This document shows positions 10,338 to 19,517 of a stretch of DNA of 64,000 nt, piece by piece. Source of the stretch: Cyclobacteriaceae bacterium (GTDB lineage: Bacteria; Bacteroidota; Bacteroidia; Cytophagales; Cyclobacteriaceae). The notes under the pieces are model-generated. The model had not been told where the DNA came from. It did not search any database and saw only the letters and a program-made list of their open reading frames with translations. Numbering within the stretch: position 1 is the stretch's first letter; every line of letters starts with the position of its first letter. The position numbers and the translations under genes are program-made. Location: assembly GCA_028278225.1 (NCBI GenBank), contig JANQEU010000046.1:62001-126000 (forward strand). Direction: 5' to 3'.

Positions 10338-11525
10338 ATGAAAAAGAAGGAAGCATCCCAGGCATTAAATGGTGTGGTAATAGCAGATTTTACCCAATTG
10401 GCTCAGGGACCATGGGCCACCCAAATGTTGGGTGATATGGGAGCCGAAATAATCAAGGTCGAACCTCCCGGTGGAGATTGGATGCGGCATTATGCTTATG
10501 GCAATCTTTTTCCTGGTGGGGAAAGTATCTCTTTCCTGAGTTTCAACAGGAATAAAAGGAGTATTGTGCTCGATCTTAAACAAGAAAAACACCTGCAGGT
10601 AGCGAAAGACATCATTGCAAAAGCTGACATCCTTGTTGAAAACTTTCGTCCAGGGGTGATGAGCCGATTGGGGTTAGGTTACGATGAGATCAAGAACATA
10701 AATCCCCGCCTAATATTTTGTAGTAGTTCGGGTTACGGAGTAGATGGGCCTTATGCTGATCGCCCTGGACAGGATTTGTTGGCGCAAGCGGTTTCCGGAG
10801 TACCATACTTTAATGGCTCTAAAGACCAGTTACCTGTGGTTACTGCAGTTGGAATGGCTGATTTATTAACGAGTTTATTCATTGTCCAGTCCGTCCTGGC
10901 TGCTTTGTATCAGCGAAACGAGACTGGGTTAGGGCAAAAAATTGATGCGTGTCTTCTTAACTCAATTTTGTCTTTTCATACCCAGGAAATAACATCCTTT
11001 CTTCATAACGAGGAGATGCCTGAAAGAAGCGGAAAAGGCATACCCAATCCCTGGCTTGGAGCGCCATATGGACTTTACAAAACAATGACAGGGTACATTG
11101 CCATCGGGATGAATTCCGTGAAAAAACTTGCTGAATTGGTTGGTTTGAAAAAATATGCAGGTGATAAATATGATTCCAACAACATACTGGATAACAGGGA
11201 TGAGATCAAAGCTGATTTCGAGAAAGTGTTCATAACCAGGACCACTGATGAATGGCTTGATATACTACTTCCACATGATATCTGGTGTGCCAAATTGAAT
11301 TCACTGCATGACATGAAGGACGACAAACAGGTATTACACAATGAGATGATCCTCGAATACGATCACCCAAAAATCGGCAAAATCAAAACACCAGGATTCC
11401 CGGTTAAATTCAGCAGTAGTAAACAGCAAATCCGCCGGGTTCCGCCAACACTTGGTCAGCATACGGAAGAAATTCTGAGAGAGTTTAGTGGCCTGTCAGA
11501 CGAAGAAATAAAAACATTCAAATAA
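10338..11525 (+). CDS. Family III CoA-transferase (CaiB/BaiF)
   Basis: 395 residues, cytoplasmic. Family signatures are present from the start: a FTQLAQGPWATQMLGDMGAEI block and IIKVEPPGGDWMR, then ENFRPGVMSRLGLGYDEI, SSSGYGVDGPYADRPGQDLL (the Asp after GPGQ-like sequence is the catalytic residue in this family), and GAPYGLYKT near residue 245. Family members move CoA between organic acids such as oxalate, carnitine, mesaconate or succinate. It lies 121 bp after the porter and 6 bp before an SDR. A paralogue at 33529 sits in an equivalent porter/SDR setting. Why a sugar operon needs acid activation with CoA is unclear; the substrate cannot be predicted. Confidence 0.9.
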   Translation: MKKKEASQALNGVVIADFTQLAQGPWATQMLGDMGAEIIKVEPPGGDWMRHYAYGNLFPGGESISFLSFNRNKRSIVLDLKQEKHLQVAKDIIAKADILVENFRPGVMSRLGLGYDEIKNINPRLIFCSSSGYGVDGPYADRPGQDLLAQAVSGVPYFNGSKDQLPVVTAVGMADLLTSLFIVQSVLAALYQRNETGLGQKIDACLLNSILSFHTQEITSFLHNEEMPERSGKGIPNPWLGAPYGLYKTMTGYIAIGMNSVKKLAELVGLKKYAGDKYDSNNILDNRDEIKADFEKVFITRTTDEWLDILLPHDIWCAKLNSLHDMKDDKQVLHNEMILEYDHPKIGKIKTPGFPVKFSSSKQQIRRVPPTLGQHTEEILREFSGLSDEEIKTFK

Positions 11526-11531
11526 ATCAAC

Positions 11532-12329
11532 ATGGACAATCATATTGAACTCAAAGGTAAACGGGCGCTGGTTACAGGTGGAAACTCCGGCATCGGCAAG
11601 GACATTTGCAAAAAACTGGCCACTTGCGGTGCGCACGTGGTCATAAACTATTTTCATAATGAAAACCTGGCCCATGAACTGGCTGAAAACCTTAGTAAAG
11701 ATCATAATGTAAAAGTGTTTGCCATTTATGCCGATGTTGCTTTGGAGGAAGATGTACACAATATGTTTCAACAGATGGATGATCATCTTGACGGGATTGA
11801 CATTTTGGTAAACAATGCCGGGTTCGAAACAATAGACCATGCGCTGGACCTGAATTTAGAAGATTGGGACCGGGTGTTTGATGTAAACCTGCGAGGGGCT
11901 TTTATTTGTTCTCAGGAGGCCGGAAGAAGAATGAAAAATGACGGTGGAGGTGTGATAATCAATATTTCCTCCATTCATGACAGGGTTCCTCGTCTGGGGC
12001 TTGTACATTATTGCGCTTCGAAAGCCGCAATGAATATGATGACCAAATGCCTGGCATTGGAACTTGCGGAAAATAACATTCGGGTTGTGGCCATATCACC
12101 AGGTGCAATAGAAACGGAAATGAACAAGAAAGAGATTGATAAATTTGGAAGAGAGAAGTTTAATAATTGGATTCCTGCAAGCAGGGTTGGTACGGTGGAT
12201 GATATTTCCTGGGCATGTGCATTTCTGGCGAGCGACAAAGCTTCGTACATAACCGGAACAGAATTGTATATAGATGGTGCATATAAGGAAAGTACTATCC
12301 CTTATGACCCCAGGCCTGGAAAAGAGTAA
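11532..12329 (+). CDS. SDR family NAD(P)-dependent oxidoreductase
   Basis: 265 residues of classical short-chain dehydrogenase type. The cofactor motif TGGNSGIG is at residues 15-22, followed by the NNAG motif, a catalytic Ser in NISSIHD, and YCASK containing the Tyr-x3-Lys pair. The C-terminus has the usual SPGAIETEM and ITGTELYIDGA blocks. The closest feel is to glucose/sugar 1-dehydrogenases and 3-oxoacyl reductase-like sugar dehydrogenases. It starts 6 bp after the CoA-transferase and ends 3 bp before the cupin gene, so coupling is tight. In this setting it may oxidise an imported aldose or reduce a keto intermediate; the choice is inference. Confidence 0.9.
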   Translation: MDNHIELKGKRALVTGGNSGIGKDICKKLATCGAHVVINYFHNENLAHELAENLSKDHNVKVFAIYADVALEEDVHNMFQQMDDHLDGIDILVNNAGFETIDHALDLNLEDWDRVFDVNLRGAFICSQEAGRRMKNDGGGVIINISSIHDRVPRLGLVHYCASKAAMNMMTKCLALELAENNIRVVAISPGAIETEMNKKEIDKFGREKFNNWIPASRVGTVDDISWACAFLASDKASYITGTELYIDGAYKESTIPYDPRPGKE

Positions 12330-12332
12330 GAG

Positions 12333-12761
12333 ATGAAAGGAAAAAAAGTTTCGGAATTGCTTGAGAAATATGAATATTCAGGGATTGGGTACAAACCTTT
12401 TTTGATCAGACCGGGTTGGCAGGTAGCTAAACTCAACTATATGCCAGAACAAGGCATAGGTAACATTTCCAAAATTGATGTTCACTTTAAAACTGATGAA
12501 GCTTTTATATTAGTGAGTGGGACAGCTATATTAATTGTAGCAACCATAGAAGACGAAGAAGCAATATTTCACTGTGAAAAAATGGTTGGGGGGATCACTT
12601 ATAACATCCCAAAGAATACCTGGCACAACATTGCAATGAAAGAAGATGCGGAGGTCATCATCGTGGAAAAAGACAATACACATATCGGGGATTATGCTTT
12701 TCGCCAACTGAATGACGATGAAAAGTTGAAGCTTGATGAGTTGATTCAAACAGCAATGTGA
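12333..12761 (+). CDS. Small cupin-fold protein, function unknown
   Basis: 142 residues, no signal peptide. The central part looks like a single cupin barrel: DVHFKTDEAFILVSGTAIL resembles motif 1 with one His and an acidic residue, and YNIPKNTWHNIAM resembles motif 2 with a His. An RPGWQVAKLNYMP segment precedes the barrel. Cupins of this size act as sugar isomerases, epimerases or sugar-acid sensors, but there is no decisive signature. It is the last gene of the first + strand unit, 3 bp after the SDR and just before a terminator-like hairpin, so it probably acts on an intermediate of the same pathway. Confidence 0.65.
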   Translation: MKGKKVSELLEKYEYSGIGYKPFLIRPGWQVAKLNYMPEQGIGNISKIDVHFKTDEAFILVSGTAILIVATIEDEEAIFHCEKMVGGITYNIPKNTWHNIAMKEDAEVIIVEKDNTHIGDYAFRQLNDDEKLKLDELIQTAM

Positions 12762-12762
12762 A

Positions 12763-12789
12763 TCTGATACCCACTACCGGAGTATCAGA
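12763..12789. terminator. Hairpin between convergent genes, probable bidirectional terminator
   Basis: TCTGATAC (12763-12770) and GTATCAGA (12782-12789) are perfect 8-bp inverted arms with an 11-base loop. The hairpin fills the 28-bp gap between the convergent cupin gene and AraC-type regulator. There is no long T-run, so the terminator call rests on position and symmetry. Confidence 0.55.
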
Positions 12790-13689
12790 CTAGTGCTGAT
12801 TGATCGATTGTTCAAATAATTCTAAATTTTTGAACTGATTGCGATATTCCATGGGACTCATTTTGATTTTTCCTTTAAAAGTCCGGTTGAAATGAGCCAG
12901 ATTATTAAACCCGTTTGAATAGGCAATTTGTCCTACTCCCAGCGTCGTTTCCTGCAATTGCTTGCAGATATTTGACAGCCTTAATTCGTTGACAAATTCA
13001 CGGTAAGTTTTTCGGGTATGGAGTTTGAAATACCTGCAAAATGCATTTGGAGACAAATTCGCAATTGCACAAATTTTCTCCAGGGGTATGCTTTCCTTAA
13101 AATTCTTGGTGGTGTACTCAAAAATGGCATTCAGCCTGTCAAGATTTTCCTTCCCCATAAGTTCCGCAGATGAAACGTGACAAAGTATTTCTTTTTCCCG
13201 GCTCTGCGCCATTAAATCAAGGGTCTTTATCAACAGGACAATCCGGTCAATACCTTTCGAGTCGACAAGTTCAAACAATAGCTTCTTGATTGACTGACTT
13301 GATTTACCGGGAAATCTTATGCCTCTCCGGGCATCCGTGATCATCCTGTTGATAGCCAGGAACTCGGGTATTTGAAAGAATCTTTCTCCGGCGAAATCCT
13401 GTGTAAACTGGATCACGATAGCCTGAGCTTCCAGCCCCGAATCCTCGTCGAAATACTCCGGGTCATTCTTCCAGCAATGGGGAAGGTTGGCCCCGACCAG
13501 CACCAGATCCCCCGGACCAAACCTTTCCGTATGACTCCCCACAAAGCGGATACCAGTGCTTTGGATTACATAAGTAAGCTCCAGTTCCGGATGGTAGTGA
13601 AAGGGATTATAGAAATGCGGGCTTATCTCATTGGATATCCTGAAGGAGTGACCTTCAGCATTGGGAACTTTAATAAATCTGGGATTCAC
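12790..13689 (-). CDS. AraC-family transcriptional regulator
   Basis: 299 residues. The N-terminal half is a cupin-type sensor domain (HYHPELELTYVIQSTGIRFVG, then GDLVLVGANLPHCW). The last 100 residues contain the two helix-turn-helix units: IPLEKICAIANLSPNAFCRYFK and VGQIAYSNGFNNLAHFNRTFK, ending in SPMEYRNQ. It is divergent from the GH38 gene that starts at 13914, and convergent with the first + strand unit. Direct repeats in the divergent spacer (13736-13765) are candidate binding sites. It probably activates the neighbouring mannosidase/porter genes in response to a sugar or sugar acid; the ligand is unknown. Confidence 0.92.
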   Translation of the reverse strand: MNPRFIKVPNAEGHSFRISNEISPHFYNPFHYHPELELTYVIQSTGIRFVGSHTERFGPGDLVLVGANLPHCWKNDPEYFDEDSGLEAQAIVIQFTQDFAGERFFQIPEFLAINRMITDARRGIRFPGKSSQSIKKLLFELVDSKGIDRIVLLIKTLDLMAQSREKEILCHVSSAELMGKENLDRLNAIFEYTTKNFKESIPLEKICAIANLSPNAFCRYFKLHTRKTYREFVNELRLSNICKQLQETTLGVGQIAYSNGFNNLAHFNRTFKGKIKMSPMEYRNQFKNLELFEQSINQH

Positions 13690-13735
13690 AAATGAGATGC
13701 TTTATGCCTTAATTCACAAAATTATGATAAATCCA

Positions 13736-13765
13736 GATCCAATTAAGGTAAAATAGGATCAAATT
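13736..13765. promoter_or_regulatory. Candidate AraC-type half-sites spaced by two helical turns
   Basis: GATCCAATT (13736-13744) and GATCAAATT (13757-13765) are direct repeats 21 bp apart, start to start. AraC-family regulators often bind two direct half-sites with this spacing. They lie in the 224-bp divergent spacer, 47-76 bp upstream of the regulator's start and about 150 bp upstream of the GH38 start. No other feature was recognised in the spacer. Confidence 0.4.
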
Positions 13766-13913
13766 CTGCTAAGAAAAGTAAATCCGAAAGCACGGTTACT
13801 GTATAAATTTAAGTGTGGGCAGATTCTGGCACGTCCTATGTCTGATACATGTAACGCCTAGGGTCTCCCTGCATGAATTGAAATATTTGGATCCATTTAG
13901 AAACGAATTAAAA

Positions 13914-16900
13914 ATGAAATCAAAACCGGCAGCAATTCTCCTTCTCCTATTAGCTCTTAGCTATTCGCTTCAAGCACAGGAGGTTTTTTTTCAGGGCTAT
14001 GCTGAAGATGTAAGCGGCAAACAATTCGGATATCATTCGCCGTTACCCGATGTGGAATCATCCTTGCTCGTCAGAGGACATAAAGATTATGATCCAATAG
14101 TGTGGAAGACGGAAGTTGTACCCAAAAACTATCGCGGCAAGTACGTTTCGTTTGTATGGGCATATGGAATGGATGTTACTTCCAATCCTGCTGAATTCAA
14201 ATTAAGTGTAAACGGCAAAGAGTGGTTCGTCTTCAATAACTCCAGAACCAGTGATCCCGGGATTAAAACCCTTAATGGAGCTGGTGGTGCGGAATTAAAA
14301 TTTAACACCACAATGCTTGACGTACACAAGGACCAGATGGGATTCATGACCTTAAAACTACCTGCCTCCACCATTCGATCCGGAGAACCCGTCACACTCC
14401 GGATAGATGGGACACCCGATGAAAACATGGCATGGTACATGACCTTCAGGGCAGGGATAAGTGAAGGGGTGGATATCAATCAGAATTTAGTAGTTGTAAA
14501 GGACAATGACAGGTTATTTCATTCCATTAGCGTGGATATCATTCACCTTGGAGCGGCCACAGAAGCTACAATTACTATTGGGGATGTCCGGTCGACAGTC
14601 CAACTTGAAACCGGCTTTAATACCACTGATATCAATCTGCCAAAAGTCGCGGTAAGTACTGATCTCATAGCAGATATTCAGATTCCTGGCCGGGAAAGCA
14701 TCCAAAAATCGTTTACCCTGACACCTGTCAGGGAGTGGGAAGTTTACCTGGTCCAGCACACACATACGGATATCGGATATACAAGACCCCAAACGGAAAT
14801 ATTACCGGAGCATCTGCGCTATATCGATCATGCACTTGACTTTTGCGACCAGACAGATCATTTACCTGATGCGGCTAAATTCCGATGGACCATTGAGACC
14901 TCCTGGTCCGTCAGGGAATACCTGAGAAGCAGGCCGCAAGCCCAAATTGACAGGTTACTTCAGCGACTGAAAGAAGGCCGGCTGGAAGCCACAGGAATGT
15001 TTTTCAACTTTTCTGAGATTGCCGATGAATCTGCCCTAGCAGCCCAGACTAAAACGCTCAGATTTCTCAAGAACCAGGGCATAGATGTGACTACCGCCAT
15101 GCAAAATGATGTGAATGGAATTGCCTGGTGCATGGTGGACTACTACAACAATACAAATGTAAAATATCTCGATATGGGTATACATGCCCATCGGGCCCGA
15201 AAACCTTTTAACAAACCCACAACCTTCTGGTGGCAATCACCTGCCGGAAATCGACTACTCTCCTATCGCAGTGAGCATTATATGTGGGGCAACAGGCTGG
15301 GTGTACACACCGGACAGGAAGAAGTTTTCAGAGCCAACCTGTCCAACTACCTGAAAAGCCTGGAGGACAGGGATTACCCTTATAACAAAATATCGCTGCA
15401 GTTTTCCGGTTATGTTACGGACAATTCACCGCCTTCGACGAAAGCTTGTTATATCATTGATGAATGGAACAAAAAATACGAGTGGCCCAAGTTGAGAAGT
15501 GCCCTGGCTAGCGATTTTTTGATCTACCTGGATGAGCAGCATGCTGATGAGATCCCGGCGCAGGAGGTTGCCTGGCCAGACTGGTGGACTGATGGCGTAG
15601 GTTCTGCGGCTAACGAAACACGGGTAACACGCTTCACACAAACCGAGATCGCAGCCACAACTGCCATATTCGCCATGGCAAAGCTGTCAGGACAGAAATT
15701 ACCCCAGGATCTGCAGCCTGAGATTGAAGATATATATGATGATGTACTTTTCTACGATGAGCATACGCACGGTGCCGCGGAAAGTGTTTCCGATCCGCTT
15801 GCCCAAAATACAATCAACCAGTGGGGCATGAAATCGTCATATGCGTGGGATGGAGCTAAGAGGTCGAGTTCACTTCAGGAAAAAGCAATGGGATTTGTCG
15901 AACCGGTCATTGGAAGATCTGACGTTCCGATCATTGCCGTCTTCAACACACTGAACTGGACACGGTCAAACATGGTCGAGTTATTCATCCAAAATGAGAT
16001 CCTCCCGGAAGGTGCGGATTTCACAATTACAGATGACATGGGAAGAGAAGTTCCGGCCCAGGAGTTCGATCGACGTGGAGAAGGTGCATATTATGGTCTT
16101 TGGGTTGAAGATATCCCGCCATTAGGATACAAAACCTTTCAAATAAATGTTGGTTCAGCCGGAAAAGAACAGGCATTATCCGATGAGTCAGAATCCCTGG
16201 AAAACGAATTTTACAAGCTTACCATAGATGGAAAAAAAGGGATTATCACCAGCATATACGATAAGGAGCTACAAAGGGAATTGATTGATCCGGAAGACAC
16301 ATTGTCTTTAGGGCAGGTGATTTATGAACAGTTGAAAGACCGACATTCTCTCGAAAGACTTACCGCCTCAACCCGTGATACGGTATACCGGCCCCTTAAC
16401 GAAAAACACTCTTTACCCGAAAATTTAAATGTGATCAAAGTTGAAAATGGAGCGATATTTAAAAGCATCTGGATAAACGGGAAGATACCCGTATGCGCTG
16501 ATGACAGGGGTGTGACTATTGAGGTCCGGCTTTACCATCATACAAAGAAAGTTGAGCTGCTCTATCGGTTATTTAAGCTTCCCATATATGACCCTGAAGC
16601 TGTCTATGTCGCTTTCCCGTTTCATTTAGCGGATGGCAGGCTCGCCTTTGAGGCGCAGGGAGGAGTTGTGTACCCGGGTCGAAATCAACTTCGCGGTACG
16701 GCGTCTGACTGGAATACCATACAAAACTATGCTGCCGTAAAAAGTGATGATGCTCAAATCCTCTATGTAAGTGGAGATATTCCACTGGTTCATTTCGGGG
16801 ACCTGAATATCGGCCGGTATTATTATCAGTTAAAGCCGAAAACTAACCACATCTATTCATGGGTGATGAATAATTACTGGGTAACAAATTTTAAAGCAAG

Positions 16901-17318
16901 TCAGAAAGGGGAACTCAGGTGGAAATATGCCATCAACTCTTCAAGCGATAATTCACATACTTATGCCACCAGGTTCGGTTGGGGCGAGCGGGTCCCGGTT
17001 TTTTCCAGGGTAATACTTCCATCTAGAGGAGTTGAAAGGGCAGAGCTTGTTTCCCGCTCCTTTTTCACAATCGAGGCGGCAAATCTCCTTCTGGTAAATA
17101 CCAGCCTGTCATTGGATGAAAAGAGCATCATACTACACCTCAGGGAAATTGAAGGGGATCATGCAGTTCTAGACATTCGAAAATTAAAAGAAGAGACCAA
17201 CGCCACCTCAATTCAGGAGGTAAATATCCTGGAAGAGGAATTGGCGACATTGACCTCACCTCTGATGTTTGAGCATTTTGAAACAAAATTTATCAGGTTG
17301 AATTTGGATGATAAATGA
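13914..17318 (+). CDS. GH38 alpha-mannosidase, secreted, third GH38 of the locus
   Basis: About 1134 residues from the ATG at 13914, which opens a clean signal peptide (MKSKPAAILLLLLALSYSLQAQ). An upstream in-frame GTG at 13815 would add 33 residues that do not fit a leader. Residues 25-270 form a beta-rich accessory region like that of the GH38 gene at 5271. The catalytic domain opens with QHTHTDIGYT (His284-x-Asp286 as zinc ligands), and Asp399 in QNDVNGIAW is the likely nucleophile. FYDEHTHGAAES lies later in the domain, and the C-terminal beta domains include NTLNWTRSN and DIPPLGYKTF. It heads a + strand unit with a porter, SDR, lactonase and RraA-like gene, and is divergent from an AraC regulator. 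Predicted to release mannose from alpha-mannosides outside the cytoplasm. Confidence 0.88.
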   Translation: MKSKPAAILLLLLALSYSLQAQEVFFQGYAEDVSGKQFGYHSPLPDVESSLLVRGHKDYDPIVWKTEVVPKNYRGKYVSFVWAYGMDVTSNPAEFKLSVNGKEWFVFNNSRTSDPGIKTLNGAGGAELKFNTTMLDVHKDQMGFMTLKLPASTIRSGEPVTLRIDGTPDENMAWYMTFRAGISEGVDINQNLVVVKDNDRLFHSISVDIIHLGAATEATITIGDVRSTVQLETGFNTTDINLPKVAVSTDLIADIQIPGRESIQKSFTLTPVREWEVYLVQHTHTDIGYTRPQTEILPEHLRYIDHALDFCDQTDHLPDAAKFRWTIETSWSVREYLRSRPQAQIDRLLQRLKEGRLEATGMFFNFSEIADESALAAQTKTLRFLKNQGIDVTTAMQNDVNGIAWCMVDYYNNTNVKYLDMGIHAHRARKPFNKPTTFWWQSPAGNRLLSYRSEHYMWGNRLGVHTGQEEVFRANLSNYLKSLEDRDYPYNKISLQFSGYVTDNSPPSTKACYIIDEWNKKYEWPKLRSALASDFLIYLDEQHADEIPAQEVAWPDWWTDGVGSAANETRVTRFTQTEIAATTAIFAMAKLSGQKLPQDLQPEIEDIYDDVLFYDEHTHGAAESVSDPLAQNTINQWGMKSSYAWDGAKRSSSLQEKAMGFVEPVIGRSDVPIIAVFNTLNWTRSNMVELFIQNEILPEGADFTITDDMGREVPAQEFDRRGEGAYYGLWVEDIPPLGYKTFQINVGSAGKEQALSDESESLENEFYKLTIDGKKGIITSIYDKELQRELIDPEDTLSLGQVIYEQLKDRHSLERLTASTRDTVYRPLNEKHSLPENLNVIKVENGAIFKSIWINGKIPVCADDRGVTIEVRLYHHTKKVELLYRLFKLPIYDPEAVYVAFPFHLADGRLAFEAQGGVVYPGRNQLRGTASDWNTIQNYAAVKSDDAQILYVSGDIPLVHFGDLNIGRYYYQLKPKTNHIYSWVMNNYWVTNFKASQKGELRWKYAINSSSDNSHTYATRFGWGERVPVFSRVILPSRGVERAELVSRSFFTIEAANLLLVNTSLSLDEKSIILHLREIEGDHAVLDIRKLKEETNATSIQEVNILEEELATLTSPLMFEHFETKFIRLNLDDK

Positions 17319-17353
17319 ATTGAGATTCCAGGCATCTGACCTAACAGCATCTT

Positions 17354-18685
17354 ATGAATAGAAAACTGCTACTTTCGACTTTTGCGACGGCCCTGGGAGG
17401 ATTGCTTTTTGGATACGAAACAGCAATCATAAATGGCGCACTACCTTTTTTAACTGACTATTTCGAGTTCAGTGACTTTTCAAAGGGATTTGCCGTAAGT
17501 GCAGCTTTGTTCGGGAGTATCGCCGGAGCGTTTACTATAGGACGTCCAAGTGATAGGTTCGGCAGAGTAGTGATGCTGAAGGTCATGGCTTTACTATTTA
17601 TTATTTCCTCATTTGGAACCGGATTCGCATGGAATATATCCACGCTTGTAATATTCAGGTTCATTGGTGGTATCGCAGTCGGTGGCTGCTCTGTGCTTTC
17701 GCCTCTTTACATCGCGGAGATCTCTCCTGCTAAATACCGCGGACGCCTCGGTATCACATTTCAACTAGCAATTGTGACCGGAATATTATTGGCCTTTTTT
17801 GTAGACTACCTGCTTCTCAATACCGGTCCGAACAACTGGCGCTTCATGCTGGTTTCAATGGCACTGCCTTCACTGATATTCTTTATCCTGCTTCAAACAG
17901 TCTCCAGGAGCCCCCGTTGGCTGGTCAAAGAAGGGAGAGAACAGGAAGCCAGGGATGTACTTACAACTCTGGACAGGGATGCCAATGTGGATGAGATGGT
18001 TGAGGAAATATCAAGAACCCTCAGGGACCATTCAGAGGTGAAATTGTCCTACGTAATAAAGCATGGTTATCTCAACCTGATAATTCTCGGAGTATTGATC
18101 GGCATGTTCAATCAATTTACCGGTATCAATATCGTGATGTACTACGCAACGGACATTTTTCGATCCGCAGGTTTTTCCACTCATTCAGCCATTGGTCAAA
18201 CCGTGGCTATAGGATTTATCAACCTGATCTTTACCCTTGTGGCCATGTACCTGATAGATAAGGTTGGCAGAAAAAAATTGCTGCTGACCGGCACACTGGG
18301 TATGTCTGTATTCCTGGGGTTGTTTTCTTATGCCTTCATGAATGGCGTATTTCCTGATTGGTCGCTACTGCTGTTTTTGCTCGGTTTTACGGCCTTCTTT
18401 TCATCCTCGCAGGGCGCGGTTGTATGGGTGCTGTTGGCGGAAATGTTTCCAAACGATATCCGGGCATTCGGCACTTCCATCGGGTCGTTTTCACTTTGGT
18501 TCTTCAATGGCGTAACTACACTTCTCTATCCTATTGTGGTTGGCATGTTCCAACCTGGAATGGGTACGGGGTATGTGTTCATGTTCTATGCGATCATGAC
18601 CTTCTTCAGCTTTTTTGTTTTCAAAAAATATCTCTACGAAATGAAAGGCAAAACACTGGAAAGTTTATCCGATAAGACTCACTAA
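17354..18685 (+). CDS. MFS sugar porter, second copy
   Basis: 443 residues, about twelve membrane segments. Sugar-porter signatures: GGLLFGYETAIINGALPF, SDRFGRVV in loop 2-3, EISPAKYRGRLG, SRSPRWLVKEGR, QFTGINIVMYYATDIF, DKVGRKKL, and a terminal MKGKTLESL in place of the usual PETKGKTLEEIE. It starts 35 bp after the third GH38 and is followed after 21 bp by an SDR. Shorter than the other two porters because the loop after TM5-6 is reduced. Likely carries a free hexose, mannose being the inferred cargo. Confidence 0.92.
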   Translation: MNRKLLLSTFATALGGLLFGYETAIINGALPFLTDYFEFSDFSKGFAVSAALFGSIAGAFTIGRPSDRFGRVVMLKVMALLFIISSFGTGFAWNISTLVIFRFIGGIAVGGCSVLSPLYIAEISPAKYRGRLGITFQLAIVTGILLAFFVDYLLLNTGPNNWRFMLVSMALPSLIFFILLQTVSRSPRWLVKEGREQEARDVLTTLDRDANVDEMVEEISRTLRDHSEVKLSYVIKHGYLNLIILGVLIGMFNQFTGINIVMYYATDIFRSAGFSTHSAIGQTVAIGFINLIFTLVAMYLIDKVGRKKLLLTGTLGMSVFLGLFSYAFMNGVFPDWSLLLFLLGFTAFFSSSQGAVVWVLLAEMFPNDIRAFGTSIGSFSLWFFNGVTTLLYPIVVGMFQPGMGTGYVFMFYAIMTFFSFFVFKKYLYEMKGKTLESLSDKTH

Positions 18686-18706
18686 TGCTACTACAAAAAT
18701 TATGAT

Positions 18707-19477
18707 ATGATACCTATTGACCTTACAGATAAAAAGATCCTCATGACAGGCGCACTTGGGGGTATCGCCGAATATGTCATAAATGTGTTGAAAAAAGCTG
18801 GCGCTAAAATGATCCTGACTGATCTCAAGCCGGAAGAGGAAGTAGTCCCTGTTTTAAAATCAAGGGGATGGTCGGATCTGCCTTACTTTCCAATGGATGT
18901 GACAGATTCTCACATAGTACAAAAAACAGTTGATCATGTTTTCGACAAATGGCCGGATCTTCAAATTGCCCTGGGCCATGCCGGAGGGACTCACATTAAC
19001 AATTTCCTGGACGCATCTGCAAATGAGTTCGATGATCTTGTTAAATTCAATTTTACAGGTCAGGGCTATTTTGCCCGTGCAGTGGGCCGACAGTGGCGAG
19101 ATCGTAATACTCCCGGGCACCTGATCTTTACTTCCAGCTATGTAAGCAGGATACCCATGGCCGGGATATCCACTTACACCGCTTCCAAAGCTGCGCTGGA
19201 AATGCTAACCAAAAACCTGGCACTGGAGTTTGCCGAGTATAAGATCAGGGTGAATGCAATCTCTCCGGGAAATGTGAAAGTGGGAAAATCAAAGGAGATC
19301 TACGATTCGGATCCGGTCTACAGGGCATGGGTTGACCGGGTATCCCCCCTGGGTGAAAGAAACAGTCCTGAAGCAATTGCAAATGCGTTTTTGTACCTCT
19401 GTTCTCCACTTGCAGATGAACTGGACGGGCATACACTTTTGGTGGATAATGGCGTTGGGTTACCCAAACTTGGTTAG
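18707..19477 (+). CDS. SDR oxidoreductase with altered cofactor motifs
   Basis: 256 residues. The fold is SDR: Tyr157-x3-Lys161 in STYTASK and Ser143/144 in FTSSYVS supply the catalytic triad, and RVNAISPGNVK follows. Two conserved motifs are changed. The glycine-rich motif reads TGALGGIA (14-21), ending in Ala instead of Gly, and the usual NNAG is replaced by GHAG (90-93). Such changes are tolerated in some sugar dehydrogenases. It lies between the porter and a lactonase gene, so oxidation of an aldose to its lactone is the natural guess, with the lactonase opening the ring. Confident of the family, not of the substrate. Confidence 0.88.
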   Translation: MIPIDLTDKKILMTGALGGIAEYVINVLKKAGAKMILTDLKPEEEVVPVLKSRGWSDLPYFPMDVTDSHIVQKTVDHVFDKWPDLQIALGHAGGTHINNFLDASANEFDDLVKFNFTGQGYFARAVGRQWRDRNTPGHLIFTSSYVSRIPMAGISTYTASKAALEMLTKNLALEFAEYKIRVNAISPGNVKVGKSKEIYDSDPVYRAWVDRVSPLGERNSPEAIANAFLYLCSPLADELDGHTLLVDNGVGLPKLG

Positions 19478-19517
19478 AAAACATGGAAACTCCAGTACAT
19501 TTTAATATTCAATCAAA

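Noticed and set aside
11496-11840. 114-residue minus-strand frame over the SDR start
   Set aside because: Antisense to the SDR cofactor-binding region, no start signal or domain.
13815-13913. GTG start 33 codons upstream of the third GH38
   Set aside because: The added residues are not leader-like and the ATG at 13914 opens a clean signal peptide.
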